From Betaproteobacteria bacterium (GTDB lineage: Bacteria > Pseudomonadota > Gammaproteobacteria > Burkholderiales > Casimicrobiaceae), in assembly GCA_013298145.1 (NCBI GenBank), contig JAAFJO010000010.1:1-64000 (forward strand): a stretch of 64,000 nucleotides of DNA. The letters run 5' to 3'. The number at the start of each line of letters is the position of its first letter. Position 1 is the stretch's first letter. The notes under the pieces were generated by a model that had not been told where the DNA came from, searched no databases, and saw nothing but the letters and a program-made list of their open reading frames with translations. The position numbers were made by a program, and so were the translations under genes. This document shows, in pieces, positions 31,689 through 40,144 of this stretch.

Positions 31689-32873
31689 ATGATGAATCGC
31701 TATCTAGCGTCGGGCTTCCTTCTCGTTTTGCTGACGGTTGGCTGCACCACGCTCATCACTCAGAGCACGAATGTGAATTACGACGCTTCGAAAAAGCATC
31801 ACACGGCCGAAGGCTTTCGCAACAATTACCCGCATCCGACCGACCAGAACTTCTGGAAGTGGCAGTGGGAGCGGCTCACGCAAAACACGGTTGCGAAAGC
31901 GCCAGCGGCAGGGTGGGCGAGCGTGTTGCCAAGCGTGAAGCCAGACGTTACTTTCCTGAAAGCCAATCGCAGCGAACGCACGATCACCTGGCTCGGCCAC
32001 GCGACGGTGTTGCTGCAAGTGGATGGGGTCAACATCATCACCGATCCGGTGTTTTCAGCGCGCACCGCACCTGTGCAATTTGCAGGGCCGAAGCGCGAAG
32101 TGCCGTTCATGGTGACGCCCGATGAGTTGCCGGAGATCGACGTCGTTTTTGTTTCGCACAATCACTACGATCATCTCGATGAAGGCAGCATTCTCGATTT
32201 CAAAACGCGCTTCCCCAAAGCCACCTATCTCATCCCGATCGGACTCAAGCCCTGGTTCACTGCGCGCGGCGTGACGAACGTGCGCGAACTCGATTGGTGG
32301 GATTCGATTGAGCTCGCCGGGCTTAAGTACACGTTCACGCCCGCGCAGCACTGGAGCAAACGCACTCTTAATGACACCAACCGTTCGTTGTGGGGAGGAA
32401 TTGTGGTTGAGGCGCGGCGAAACAACTTCCCTCCCCTTCAAGGGGAGGGGCAGGGTGGGGATAGTTTTCGCCTACCCGGTAATCAACCGAACACCTTCCC
32501 CCACCCCGCCGCCCCCTTGAAGGAGGAGGAGCCAATGTGGCGCTTCATCTACACCGGCGACACCGGCTACAGCCAAGACTTCAAAGACATCGCGGCGCGA
32601 TTCCCTGAAGGTTTCGATTGGGCAGCGATTCCGATTGGCGCGTACGAGCCCCGCTGGTTCATGCGCGCGCAGCACGTGAACCCCGATGAAAGCGTGCAAG
32701 TCTTCCAAGATTTGCGCGCAAAAGCAGCGCTTTCCGTGCACTGGGGCACCTGGATGCTGACCGACGAAGCGCTCGATCAGCCGCCCAAAGATTTGAGCAT
32801 CGCGCTTAAAAAATATGGCGTTGATCCCGCCCGATTTCATGTGTTCAAAAACGGCGAGTCGCGAAAAATCTAA
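31689..32873 (+). CDS. Metallo-beta-lactamase-fold lipoprotein (NAPE-PLD/UlaG-like hydrolase)
   Basis: A 394-residue protein. A lipoprotein signal ends LLVLLTVGC, so it is membrane-anchored. The beta-lactamase-like hydrolase fold has TWLGHATVLLQVDGVNIITDP, the metal motif SHNHYDHLD near residue 157, and later TGDTGYSQDF and VHWGTW. Relatives include N-acylphosphatidylethanolamine phospholipase D. Residues about 247-280 are encoded by an inverted pair of GC-rich repeats that keeps the frame open, inserted before the TGDTGY metal ligand region; whether the enzyme tolerates it is unknown. A worn copy of its last 15 codons lies at 33941-33993. Confidence 0.82.
   Translation: MMNRYLASGFLLVLLTVGCTTLITQSTNVNYDASKKHHTAEGFRNNYPHPTDQNFWKWQWERLTQNTVAKAPAAGWASVLPSVKPDVTFLKANRSERTITWLGHATVLLQVDGVNIITDPVFSARTAPVQFAGPKREVPFMVTPDELPEIDVVFVSHNHYDHLDEGSILDFKTRFPKATYLIPIGLKPWFTARGVTNVRELDWWDSIELAGLKYTFTPAQHWSKRTLNDTNRSLWGGIVVEARRNNFPPLQGEGQGGDSFRLPGNQPNTFPHPAAPLKEEEPMWRFIYTGDTGYSQDFKDIAARFPEGFDWAAIPIGAYEPRWFMRAQHVNPDESVQVFQDLRAKAALSVHWGTWMLTDEALDQPPKDLSIALKKYGVDPARFHVFKNGESRKI
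32429..32530. repeat. Inverted pair of GC-rich palindromes inside a coding gene
   Basis: A 33-bp unit (CTCCCCTTCAAGGGGAGGGG then CAGGGTGGGG) and its inverted, slightly changed copy at 32497-32529 are separated by about 35 bp. The whole insertion keeps the reading frame of the metallo-hydrolase. The same unit occurs in mutL (55099-55171) and in the rfbA-rfbC gap. Confidence 0.75.
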
Positions 32874-32936
32874 CCGGTCACGTTGTGCGCGCAGCCCCTG
32901 TCTCATCGGGGCTAAAGCCAGATTTAACGCTAAGGT

Positions 32937-33806
32937 TTACTCTGCGCGTGCAGCTAGGCGCCGGGGATGTTCTTCAAACACCGCTCGCAACATCGCTGGA
33001 TCGCTTGCGACCATAGCGCTCTTTACCGTTTCGTAATTACCGTTGCCGTCCACAAGGCGCTTGGCTGTAAAGACGTCTGTTGTTGTGCTTGACGAGGAGT
33101 ATTGCCATGCCCCGTCCATCTCGTTGCCGTGCCATTTAACTAGCGCTATGAAGCGCGTTGATCCGGTTGACGTTATGGCGATGCATAGCACATAACCCGC
33201 AGCCGCACCGCTAGTTTGCAGCTCGCAGCCGTAACGACCGTCGGAACTTACGGCAATGCCGTTGCCACCTGAACTGGGGCTTAGCTTCGTCGTAAGCACT
33301 GTGTAATCAGCAAAGGCTGTACTGACTGAAGTAGCAACGCGCGTCCATACCCAAAGCCCGTAAAGCCCATCGGGTGCGGCGGGCCATGTCACAGGGCCTT
33401 TGAAAAACGCTTTCCGCGATTCTCCGGGCAAAGTCACAAAGCCCGTTGTGCTGCTCGTAAACTCAAAAAACGCTGTGCCTTTGTTTGCACGTTGCCGCCC
33501 ACTCGTAGGCACGCAACCTAAACAGGTTCCGCCTTCTGGCTCAAGCAACGCGACGGAAGCCGTATTGTTAGCCGTCATCGGTGCAGCGCCTACATAGAAA
33601 GTAGGTGCGCCCGTGTTGGTGTATGCGTACATCGTGACCACCAAAAAGCCTTGGCTTGTTTCTAGATTAAACGCCCGACCAACGGCGAGATTTGTCTCTG
33701 CGTTAAGGCCCCATAGGCCGTTGACGGGCTTCGTCGTATTCGCGTGGGCTGCGCTTAAAAATGCAAGAAAGAGGGCCGCTAAACACCGCCATAGGTTCGA
33801 GATCAC
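32937..33806 (-). CDS. Secreted protein of unknown function
   Basis: A 289-residue protein with a signal peptide (ISNLWRCLAALFLAFLSAAHA-N). The mature part looks like beta-rich repeats of the form GLWGLN, GLYGLWVWTR and GAWQYSSSS, with few charges and a cysteine pair (CLGC). I chose GTG 33806 because AAGGA lies 8 bp before it and the signal follows at once; the frame is open 20 codons further. The opposite orientation to its neighbours, and the relic just beyond it, suggest insertion into a duplicated region. I do not recognise the family. Confidence 0.7.
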   Translation of the reverse strand: MISNLWRCLAALFLAFLSAAHANTTKPVNGLWGLNAETNLAVGRAFNLETSQGFLVVTMYAYTNTGAPTFYVGAAPMTANNTASVALLEPEGGTCLGCVPTSGRQRANKGTAFFEFTSSTTGFVTLPGESRKAFFKGPVTWPAAPDGLYGLWVWTRVATSVSTAFADYTVLTTKLSPSSGGNGIAVSSDGRYGCELQTSGAAAGYVLCIAITSTGSTRFIALVKWHGNEMDGAWQYSSSSTTTDVFTAKRLVDGNGNYETVKSAMVASDPAMLRAVFEEHPRRLAARAE

Positions 33807-34126
33807 AAAACATCCTTTTGGATAAATTACAGAAGAGGGTAGAGCCCTATACCCGCGTGATTTCAAAGTCTCCCGATTCGTCGCTATTTAGTCACGGCAG
33901 CTACAGCCGTAAATCATTGTTTATTGGAATAGTAAGGTGTGCGCGATTCCAGGTCTTCAAAAGCGGCGAATCGCGAAAGATATCGCCAGTAACTTCGCTC
34001 AGTAAGTCCCGCTTAATTGTGGATAAGGGGCCAAAATAAACAAAATCAAGCGACCCTGTGAACACTGTTTAGCCCCAATTTAACCAGGGGTAAACAGATT
34101 TAATTGCTGAGAAAGTAGAGATCGTC
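33807..34126. other. 320-bp gap with the relic gene end and no intact gene
   Basis: Apart from the relic at 33941-33993 it is AT-richer than the neighbours. It would contain the promoters of the secreted protein gene (leftward) and of the VOC gene (rightward). No RNA or terminator was recognised. Confidence 0.5.
33941..33993 (+). pseudogene. Relic copy of the 3' end of the metallo-hydrolase gene
   Basis: These 53 bp align base for base, with about ten changes, to 32829-32881 around the stop of the metallo-beta-lactamase-fold gene. The translation RFQVFKSGESRKI compares with RFHVFKNGESRKI in the intact gene, but the stop is lost. It points to a past duplication of which only the tail survives. 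Confidence 0.65.
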
Positions 34127-34489
34127 ATGCTGAACGCTATCGAATCCGTTGTCTTCTTTGTGAACGACATTCACGATGCGGCTCGCTGGTATGCGGCGCT
34201 GTTCGGGCTCACTGCAGATGACGTGCAATACGAAAACCCGAACTACGCGTTCATTCAAGCGCCGGGGCTGTTGATTGGATTTCATCCGGCGGATGCGAAA
34301 TGCCCCGGCGGCATCGGCGGCACTACGAGCTATTGGTCAGTTGACGATTTGGAGCAAGTGAAAACTCACTTGATCGCCAATGGCGCAACGCTGCATCGAG
34401 GCCCGGGGAATACGGATTTGGGCGCTCGCGTGTGCATGCTGATTGATCCGTTTGGCAATACGCTCGGGCTGCACCAAGCGGCGAAGTAG
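34127..34489 (+). CDS. VOC-superfamily (glyoxalase/bleomycin resistance-like) protein
   Basis: A 120-residue protein with the paired beta-alpha-beta-beta-beta fold of the VOC superfamily. It opens IESVVFFVNDIHDAARWYAALFGL, and ends VCMLIDPFGNTLGLHQ with the usual metal-ligand position. It is a single small enzyme or binding protein with unknown substrate. Its 3' end meets MITE copy D within a few bases. Confidence 0.82.
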   Translation: MLNAIESVVFFVNDIHDAARWYAALFGLTADDVQYENPNYAFIQAPGLLIGFHPADAKCPGGIGGTTSYWSVDDLEQVKTHLIANGATLHRGPGNTDLGARVCMLIDPFGNTLGLHQAAK

Positions 34490-34492
34490 ACG

Positions 34493-34576
34493 CTAGGTGT
34501 TGAAGAATTTTGGGGTTTCAGCTCGCCCAAGCCCGCCGATGCGATGGACGCGAGAGACTTGTTCAGCGTTTCCCTA
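34493..34576. repeat. MITE-like element, copy D (half element)
   Basis: One terminus (GACTTGTTCAGCGTTTCCCTA) and one internal half (TGTTGAAGAATTTTGGGG) match copy C; the other half is missing. Its terminus provides the TAG stop of the DUF1232 gene on the minus strand. Confidence 0.7.
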
Positions 34577-34891
34577 ACTGTTGCGCTTGAAAAACACCTG
34601 CCGCGCCGCCCACGCAAGGATGCCGATGTCGTCGAGCCAACCGACGAGCGGAATCCAATCGGGCACCAGATCAAGCGGTGAGAGCACGTAGAGTAGCGCT
34701 AGCACGCCGATGACTACTCGTTTCCACGTGGGTCGGGAGCGTGCCGCGGCCGCGCCGCCTTTGCCGTGACCTGATTGCGAAGCTCCGGCGCGCTGCTCGG
34801 CGGACGCGCGCGCATCCCCGCGCACGTCTTCGCGCACGATGCGTTCGGGCACAGCATCGATGATGTGCGGTTCGCGGGCAGAGCTTGTCAT
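34574..34891 (-). CDS. DUF1232 (YkvA-like) membrane protein
   Basis: A 105-residue protein. After a charged, probably disordered N-terminus of about 55 residues comes the DUF1232 core, VLALLYVLSPLDLVPDWIPLVGWLDDIGIL, with one or two short hydrophobic helices. The function of the family is unknown. The stop codon lies in the terminal repeat of MITE copy D, so the original C-terminus may have been trimmed. It begins 12 bp from the DUF748 gene end, in the same direction. Confidence 0.82.
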   Translation of the reverse strand: MTSSAREPHIIDAVPERIVREDVRGDARASAEQRAGASQSGHGKGGAAAARSRPTWKRVVIGVLALLYVLSPLDLVPDWIPLVGWLDDIGILAWAARQVFFKRNS

Positions 34892-34903
34892 ATCTACGCT
34901 TTC

Positions 34904-37900
34904 CTACTTAACTGTGAGCGCCAACTGCGTGGGGACTTGTCCTGGCTTTACATTTTTTGCGGGGCTCGGCGCGGCGACACTAACGCGCGCCGAATCAAAC
35001 TTGTTGACGCCGGTGAGCGTGTTCTGAATCGCTTGTCCGCGAAGCGTGGCGAGCGCTTCGAATGCAAACTCAGGCACTGTTTGCTTGGACTTCAACAGCG
35101 CAAATAGTTCCGGGTAGTAATTCGCGCGAGCCTCGGCCACCCCTGAACGTCCGCGCTCGGTCACTCGTTCGCGCGCGCTCTGAATCAAGCCGGTGATTGC
35201 GTTCGCAGGCGGCGGCAGAAATTTGGCGCGAAGCTTGGTTGCATCGTCTCCCGCGTTTGCGGCAAGTTCGTCGAGGGCAGCCTGCACCTTGGGATCGGTG
35301 AACGAAATGATCAAGGGCTCATTGGGGCCGGGTGGCTTCAGCCCCGCACGCTTTCCGATCTCGATCTTCAAAATGTTGTCAGCGAGCGCATCGCGATCCG
35401 CAGCTCGGTCAAAGCGCGGTTCAACCGAAAGTTTGAGCGCCGGGCGCTTCTCAAGCGCGGTGGCGAGCTTTGCGAGCTTTTCACGCTCAGGTGGTAAGAG
35501 CCGCGCTTCGCCGGGCTCGAAAATCACGGCCTCAAATTCTTCGCCGCTACCACCGAGCAGCGCCCCGAGCGCACGAAACGGCGCAGTCGCGATTTTGCTG
35601 AGCACATTCACAATCGCTTTCCACACCAGCGAGCCGTAGCTAAATTGCGGATCGTCGAGCGATCCTTGCACCGGAATCCCCAAATCGATCATGCCGTTGC
35701 TGTCGCGCAAAAGCGCAATCGCAAGATCGAGCGGAAGGTTCGTTGCATCGGGCGAATCAACGCGATCACCCAGCTTGATGTTGTCAATGATGACTTGGTT
35801 TTCACCCTTCAACCGACGCGCCTCCACGCGATAGTCCAAATCGAGCGAGAGCTTGCCCGATTCAATCGTGCGGCCTGCAAATTTTCCGGAGTACGGCGTG
35901 AGTTTCGCCATTTCGAGATTGCGAAACGTGGCCTTCAGATCGGTGTACTGGCTTGCGCGCGCGGGCGCGACCGTGCCTGTGAGGCGCGCTAAACCAAACT
36001 GATCGACTTTGCCCTCAAGCGACACCTCGGCGCGCGACGCAAGCTCTGTGGAGAGCCCGACAATCAAACCCGAAAGATCAGAGATCCGCGTGCCAAACTG
36101 GGGGCGAAGCGAGAGGTCCGCAAACTCAATGTCGCCGCCGGTCACTTGCACCCGAGCGATGCTGGACTTCAGGGTTGGCTCGGAGTCGCTGGGTAAAGGT
36201 GCGGGCGCTGGCGCTGGCGCAGCTGTAGCGGCGGACTCATTGGGTTTTGCTTCGCTACTTGCAGGCGCTGATTTAGCGCTGCCCGCTTTCGCGATTTGCG
36301 CGAGATTCACGCTGCGGTCTTCACCAATCACGATCTTGCCGCGCGGTTGATCGAGTAGCAAATCAGCAAGCGCAATGGTAAGGCCGCTGGGCGAGACCGA
36401 GAGTTTCGCGTCAGTGGTCGAAAGTTCAGCCCACTGCGCAAAGGATGCGTTGTTCGTTTCATCGAGCAAATCCACATCGCGCAATGCGATCGCTGACTGC
36501 ACGCGAAGTGTCTCGTTGTTTCCCGTCGTTGGCGAGAAGACCAGCGTGCCGCGCGCTGCTGCTTCGCCCTTCGCGAGCTTGAGCTTCGTGTTTTGATTCA
36601 AATAGGCTGAGTACGCGGGCAATGCGACTTTTTCTAGCGTGTATTCGAGTTCGCCTGCGCCTTTTTGCTGATCGAAGCGAAGCTTCGTTTGCAGCGAGCC
36701 GCCGTTCGCAATCGTCGCGCTCGCATTTGCAACAATCGGTTGCGCGCTGCTCACGACAAACTTATCAACATTCACGCGCACGCTCTGCAGCGTATGCACC
36801 TGCGGCGTGGGAAGAGTCGTGTCGCTTAGTGTGATGCGGCCGTCGGTGAGTGTGATGCCCGCAAGCGTTGTAATGAATGCGTCCGCGCCCTTTACGGCAA
36901 CGTCGCTCGGCGGAAGCGGTTTGTCCGCGGGCTTTTTAGCGCCTGCACTCGCGAACTTTTTGCCGAGATCAATGCCGCCTTGAGCGAGTGTGGCGTCGAG
37001 CTGCGCGGCTACGATTTCGAACCTCGGTAGATCGAGTTTGTTCTGTTCGCTTGAGTACGAAAACGGCGCTGCGTTCACCGATTTGATCGAGAGCCAAGCC
37101 GGCACGCTCGTTTCATCGCGAACGCTCACCTCACGCAATCGAACACGTTTCGCATCCACCGTGAATGCACTTTGTTTACCCAGGCGAATCTTTGCGCCAA
37201 CCGCCACATCAATCAGCCCACTGGCTACCTGCGGCATGGCCAGACTCGCGTCGCTGAAGCTGAGTTTGGCGTCGTTAGTTTCGAGCTCACCTAATTCAAG
37301 CGTCCATATGGGCGATGGGCCGAGCTGTGCCGGTGCGGTTTTTTGCGCGGGTTGCGGCGCTTCATCCGTCGAAAACGGCAATACAACTCGTCCGTTTGAC
37401 GCCCTATTTAATTGGGCGATGAGTGAATCCAATTTCAAACGCGGGATAACAATTTTACGTTCAGCTACCCCCAATAAAACGGGCGCTTCCGTCGTAAGGC
37501 TATTAAACGAAATGCTCTGCTTCGTAGCGCCGCGCGCGAGCACCGTGCCGTCGTTTAGCACGAGCTTGAGCGGCTCGACGGCGAACACGGTCTGCGGGGT
37601 GTTGGTGTGGGTCTCAGTGCGCGCGAACGATAGCGAAAGCGGCGTAACGCTCGCTCGCGCCAGCGTCAATTCGTCGCTGCCCTGTGTTGCTTTGAGCTGA
37701 TCAACCGTGAGGGTGCCGCCGCCCATCCCGAGTGCGAAAAAATCAGTGCCAAATGCGGCGGTGTAGTTGGCTTGCAATGAGGCGGTGCCAGAAAGGGGGA
37801 CGGGCAGCGCGATGCCCGTCATCGCAGAGAGTTTGGCCAGCGGCAACTGGCTAATCGACAAATCCCCAGAACTCTCAACCGGATTGCCACCGACGCGTCC

Positions 37901-38566
37901 TTTCCACTGCACGCGAGTTTGATCGTTCAACGTTGCATCCAACGCATATTCGCCGCGATCCCGCGGCAGGGTGGAAAGCTTGTCGAGTTTGAACGAGAGG
38001 GGGGCGAATTCAACGCGACGCTGCGCCTCTGTCGATGAACCTGCGCGTTCATCCGTGAGCCGCACTGCGCCCTCGGTCATCGAAATATTGCGGAGAATCA
38101 AGCGCGGAATCGAATCGCTCGCTGCGCTCGATTCGCGCTTTGGAAACGAATCAAGAAAGCGAGACCAATCGAGCGTGCCATCGCGCGCGGTGTGCGTCTG
38201 CACGACGGGACGCACCAGCGAGATTTCGTCGACTGTCCAGGCCGCGTTCGTAATACTCGACCACGCACCCTTGATGTTGAGTAAATCAAATGCAGCGAGG
38301 GTTCGCTCGCCGTCTTTCAACGAGAGCTTGGATACGTTGAGGCGAAGCGTGAACGGATTGAATGTTGCGTCACCAACGGTGAGCTGTCGCCCAGAAACTT
38401 CGTTGACCCATTTCGGTGCGTAAGTGCCGATTGCGTACGGCACCAGCCAAAAGAGTGAAAGCAAAAGCAACGCGCTGAGCGCGATCATTCCGCCGACGGT
38501 CAGTAGGGCGACGCGAGCAATGCGCGCGCGGAGCGGAAGGGACGGAGTTGCGTGCTTCATGGCCAC
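34904..38566 (-). CDS. Giant DUF748 (AsmA-like) envelope protein
   Basis: A 1220-residue protein anchored by one N-terminal helix (VALLTVGGMIALSALLLLSLFWLV). The long periplasmic part has repeated beta-rich AsmA/DUF748 features: LTVGDATFNPFTLRLNVSKLSL near the start, then ISDLSGLIVGL and SLDLDYRVEARRLKGENQVIIDN, and a C-terminal DUF748 ending with GNLPL/DLAIALLRD-type text and a helical EREKLAKLATAL tail. An Ala/Pro-rich linker lies around residues 770-800. AsmA-like proteins form bridges for phospholipid transport to the outer membrane; this role is inferred. The start is GTG 38566 or ATG 38560. Confidence 0.88.
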   Translation of the reverse strand: MAMKHATPSLPLRARIARVALLTVGGMIALSALLLLSLFWLVPYAIGTYAPKWVNEVSGRQLTVGDATFNPFTLRLNVSKLSLKDGERTLAAFDLLNIKGAWSSITNAAWTVDEISLVRPVVQTHTARDGTLDWSRFLDSFPKRESSAASDSIPRLILRNISMTEGAVRLTDERAGSSTEAQRRVEFAPLSFKLDKLSTLPRDRGEYALDATLNDQTRVQWKGRVGGNPVESSGDLSISQLPLAKLSAMTGIALPVPLSGTASLQANYTAAFGTDFFALGMGGGTLTVDQLKATQGSDELTLARASVTPLSLSFARTETHTNTPQTVFAVEPLKLVLNDGTVLARGATKQSISFNSLTTEAPVLLGVAERKIVIPRLKLDSLIAQLNRASNGRVVLPFSTDEAPQPAQKTAPAQLGPSPIWTLELGELETNDAKLSFSDASLAMPQVASGLIDVAVGAKIRLGKQSAFTVDAKRVRLREVSVRDETSVPAWLSIKSVNAAPFSYSSEQNKLDLPRFEIVAAQLDATLAQGGIDLGKKFASAGAKKPADKPLPPSDVAVKGADAFITTLAGITLTDGRITLSDTTLPTPQVHTLQSVRVNVDKFVVSSAQPIVANASATIANGGSLQTKLRFDQQKGAGELEYTLEKVALPAYSAYLNQNTKLKLAKGEAAARGTLVFSPTTGNNETLRVQSAIALRDVDLLDETNNASFAQWAELSTTDAKLSVSPSGLTIALADLLLDQPRGKIVIGEDRSVNLAQIAKAGSAKSAPASSEAKPNESAATAAPAPAPAPLPSDSEPTLKSSIARVQVTGGDIEFADLSLRPQFGTRISDLSGLIVGLSTELASRAEVSLEGKVDQFGLARLTGTVAPARASQYTDLKATFRNLEMAKLTPYSGKFAGRTIESGKLSLDLDYRVEARRLKGENQVIIDNIKLGDRVDSPDATNLPLDLAIALLRDSNGMIDLGIPVQGSLDDPQFSYGSLVWKAIVNVLSKIATAPFRALGALLGGSGEEFEAVIFEPGEARLLPPEREKLAKLATALEKRPALKLSVEPRFDRAADRDALADNILKIEIGKRAGLKPPGPNEPLIISFTDPKVQAALDELAANAGDDATKLRAKFLPPPANAITGLIQSARERVTERGRSGVAEARANYYPELFALLKSKQTVPEFAFEALATLRGQAIQNTLTGVNKFDSARVSVAAPSPAKNVKPGQVPTQLALTVK

Positions 38567-38821
38567 AGATTGTGACTCAGCTCGACAATGTGTCGTTCAA
38601 CCTGCGCAAACGCGTTTTGGGTACGGGAGGCGCAATTGTCGTCAGGCTCCCGAACATTTTGTTTGCGTTTGTCTAGCTTATTCGATAAAAATAAGAAGAC
38701 TGTCAAACCTACTTGTCCAGCCTCGCGATGTGATGGCTATGAGATAACTGTGCGAAATTGCATGCGTGGCTTCATAGCGACAAGTTGAGCGCAGCAAAAT
38801 CCCTCCTCGGAATTCGTTGTC

Positions 38822-40141
38822 ATGCCTTCATACCTTTTTTCGTCGCGAGCAACATTGTTCGCGCGCACACTCTTTTTCATCGCGACCGCGAGCTTGATTG
38901 CCAGCTGCGGCCGAAATCCCGATGCAAACAAATCGGGCGGCCCACCGCCTGCGCCGAGCGTGAGCGTGGCTGCAGCCGTCGAGCGGCAGATTCAAGACTT
39001 CGATGAGTTCACGGGCCGACTCGAAGCCACCGAGACCGTCGATATTCGCCCGCGCGTTGGCGGCACGATTGAGCGCGTGCATTTCAAAGAAGGGCAGGGC
39101 ATCCGGAAGGGCGAGCTACTTTTCAGTATCGATGCGCGCCCTTTTCGAGCCGAGCTTGCCCGCGCCGAAGCGCAACTTGCTGCCGCGCAAACACAACTCG
39201 AACTATCGAAAACTGAATTTGATCGCGCACAAAAACTTCTAGAGATCAAAGCGATTTCAAGGCAAGAGTTTGATCAGCTGCAATCAGCCACGCGCTCAAG
39301 CGATGCAAACATTCGCGCCGCGCAGGCGGCCTTACAAGCAGCGCGTTTGAACGTCGAGTTTGCGCAAATTCGCGCACCTATTTCGGGTCGAGTTTCACGT
39401 GCCAACGTGACGGCGGGAAATCTAGTGGGTAACGCCGAGCCTGTTCTCACCACCATCGTGTCGCAAGACAAAGTCTTCGCGTACTTTGATGCCAGCGAAT
39501 CAACCTATTTGAAGTACGCGAAAGCGGCGCGGGAAAGCGTGCGCTCTGGCGTGCGCGCACCGGCGAACTCGGTTCTGATCGGGCTGGCCTCCGAACCGGG
39601 CTACCCGCACAAAGGCGCAATTGACTTCATCGACAATCGACTCAATCCGCTGACTGGCGCGATTCGCGCTCGTGCGGTGTTTGATAACAGCAGCGGCGAG
39701 TTCACGCCCGGATTGATTGCGCGCGTAAAGTTGCTTGGGAGCGGCAGCTATAGCGCCGTGATGGTCCCAGATCGGGCGATCGGCACGGATCAAGACAAGA
39801 AATTCGTCCTCGTTGTGGGGGGCGACAATCTTGCGGGATTTCGTGAAGTGAAACTGGGCGCCCTACAGGAGGGGATGCGGGTTGTCGCGAGCGGCGTGAA
39901 GGCCGGTGAGATGGTGATTGTGGACGGCTTGCAACGGGTGCGTCCGGGCATGCCGGTGACTGCGCAGAAAGTTGCGCTTGACCAAAACGGCGCGCCACTC
40001 GCGCCTGGGGGAGCGTCAGCGCCGCCAGCGGATCCACCAAAGAGCCCTGGCAAATCAAACGAAAAAGCGAACGAGAAAGAAAAACAAAAGAGCGGCGAAT
40101 CGCCAAAGACGAGTTCAGCGCACGAATCCAAGAAGGCGTAG
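38822..40141 (+). CDS. RND efflux periplasmic adaptor (membrane fusion protein)
   Basis: A 439-residue lipoprotein; the signal ends ATASLIASC. The adaptor domains are visible: biotinyl-lipoyl half (GGTIERVHFKEGQGIRKGELLF), an alpha-hairpin of about 80 residues rich in AQAA repeats, the second lipoyl half (IRAPISGRVSRANVTAGNLV) and a C-terminal beta-barrel. The tail of about 50 residues is Pro/Lys/Ser-rich and probably disordered. It links the inner-membrane pump to the outer-membrane channel; the pump gene starts 3 bp later. The family resembles MexE/OqxA/BpeE. Confidence 0.92.
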   Translation: MPSYLFSSRATLFARTLFFIATASLIASCGRNPDANKSGGPPPAPSVSVAAAVERQIQDFDEFTGRLEATETVDIRPRVGGTIERVHFKEGQGIRKGELLFSIDARPFRAELARAEAQLAAAQTQLELSKTEFDRAQKLLEIKAISRQEFDQLQSATRSSDANIRAAQAALQAARLNVEFAQIRAPISGRVSRANVTAGNLVGNAEPVLTTIVSQDKVFAYFDASESTYLKYAKAARESVRSGVRAPANSVLIGLASEPGYPHKGAIDFIDNRLNPLTGAIRARAVFDNSSGEFTPGLIARVKLLGSGSYSAVMVPDRAIGTDQDKKFVLVVGGDNLAGFREVKLGALQEGMRVVASGVKAGEMVIVDGLQRVRPGMPVTAQKVALDQNGAPLAPGGASAPPADPPKSPGKSNEKANEKEKQKSGESPKTSSAHESKKA

Positions 40142-40144
40142 ACG

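Noticed and set aside
32896..32917. Terminator after the metallo-hydrolase (AGCCCC/GGGGCT stem)
   Set aside because: A stem forms but no T run follows on either strand.
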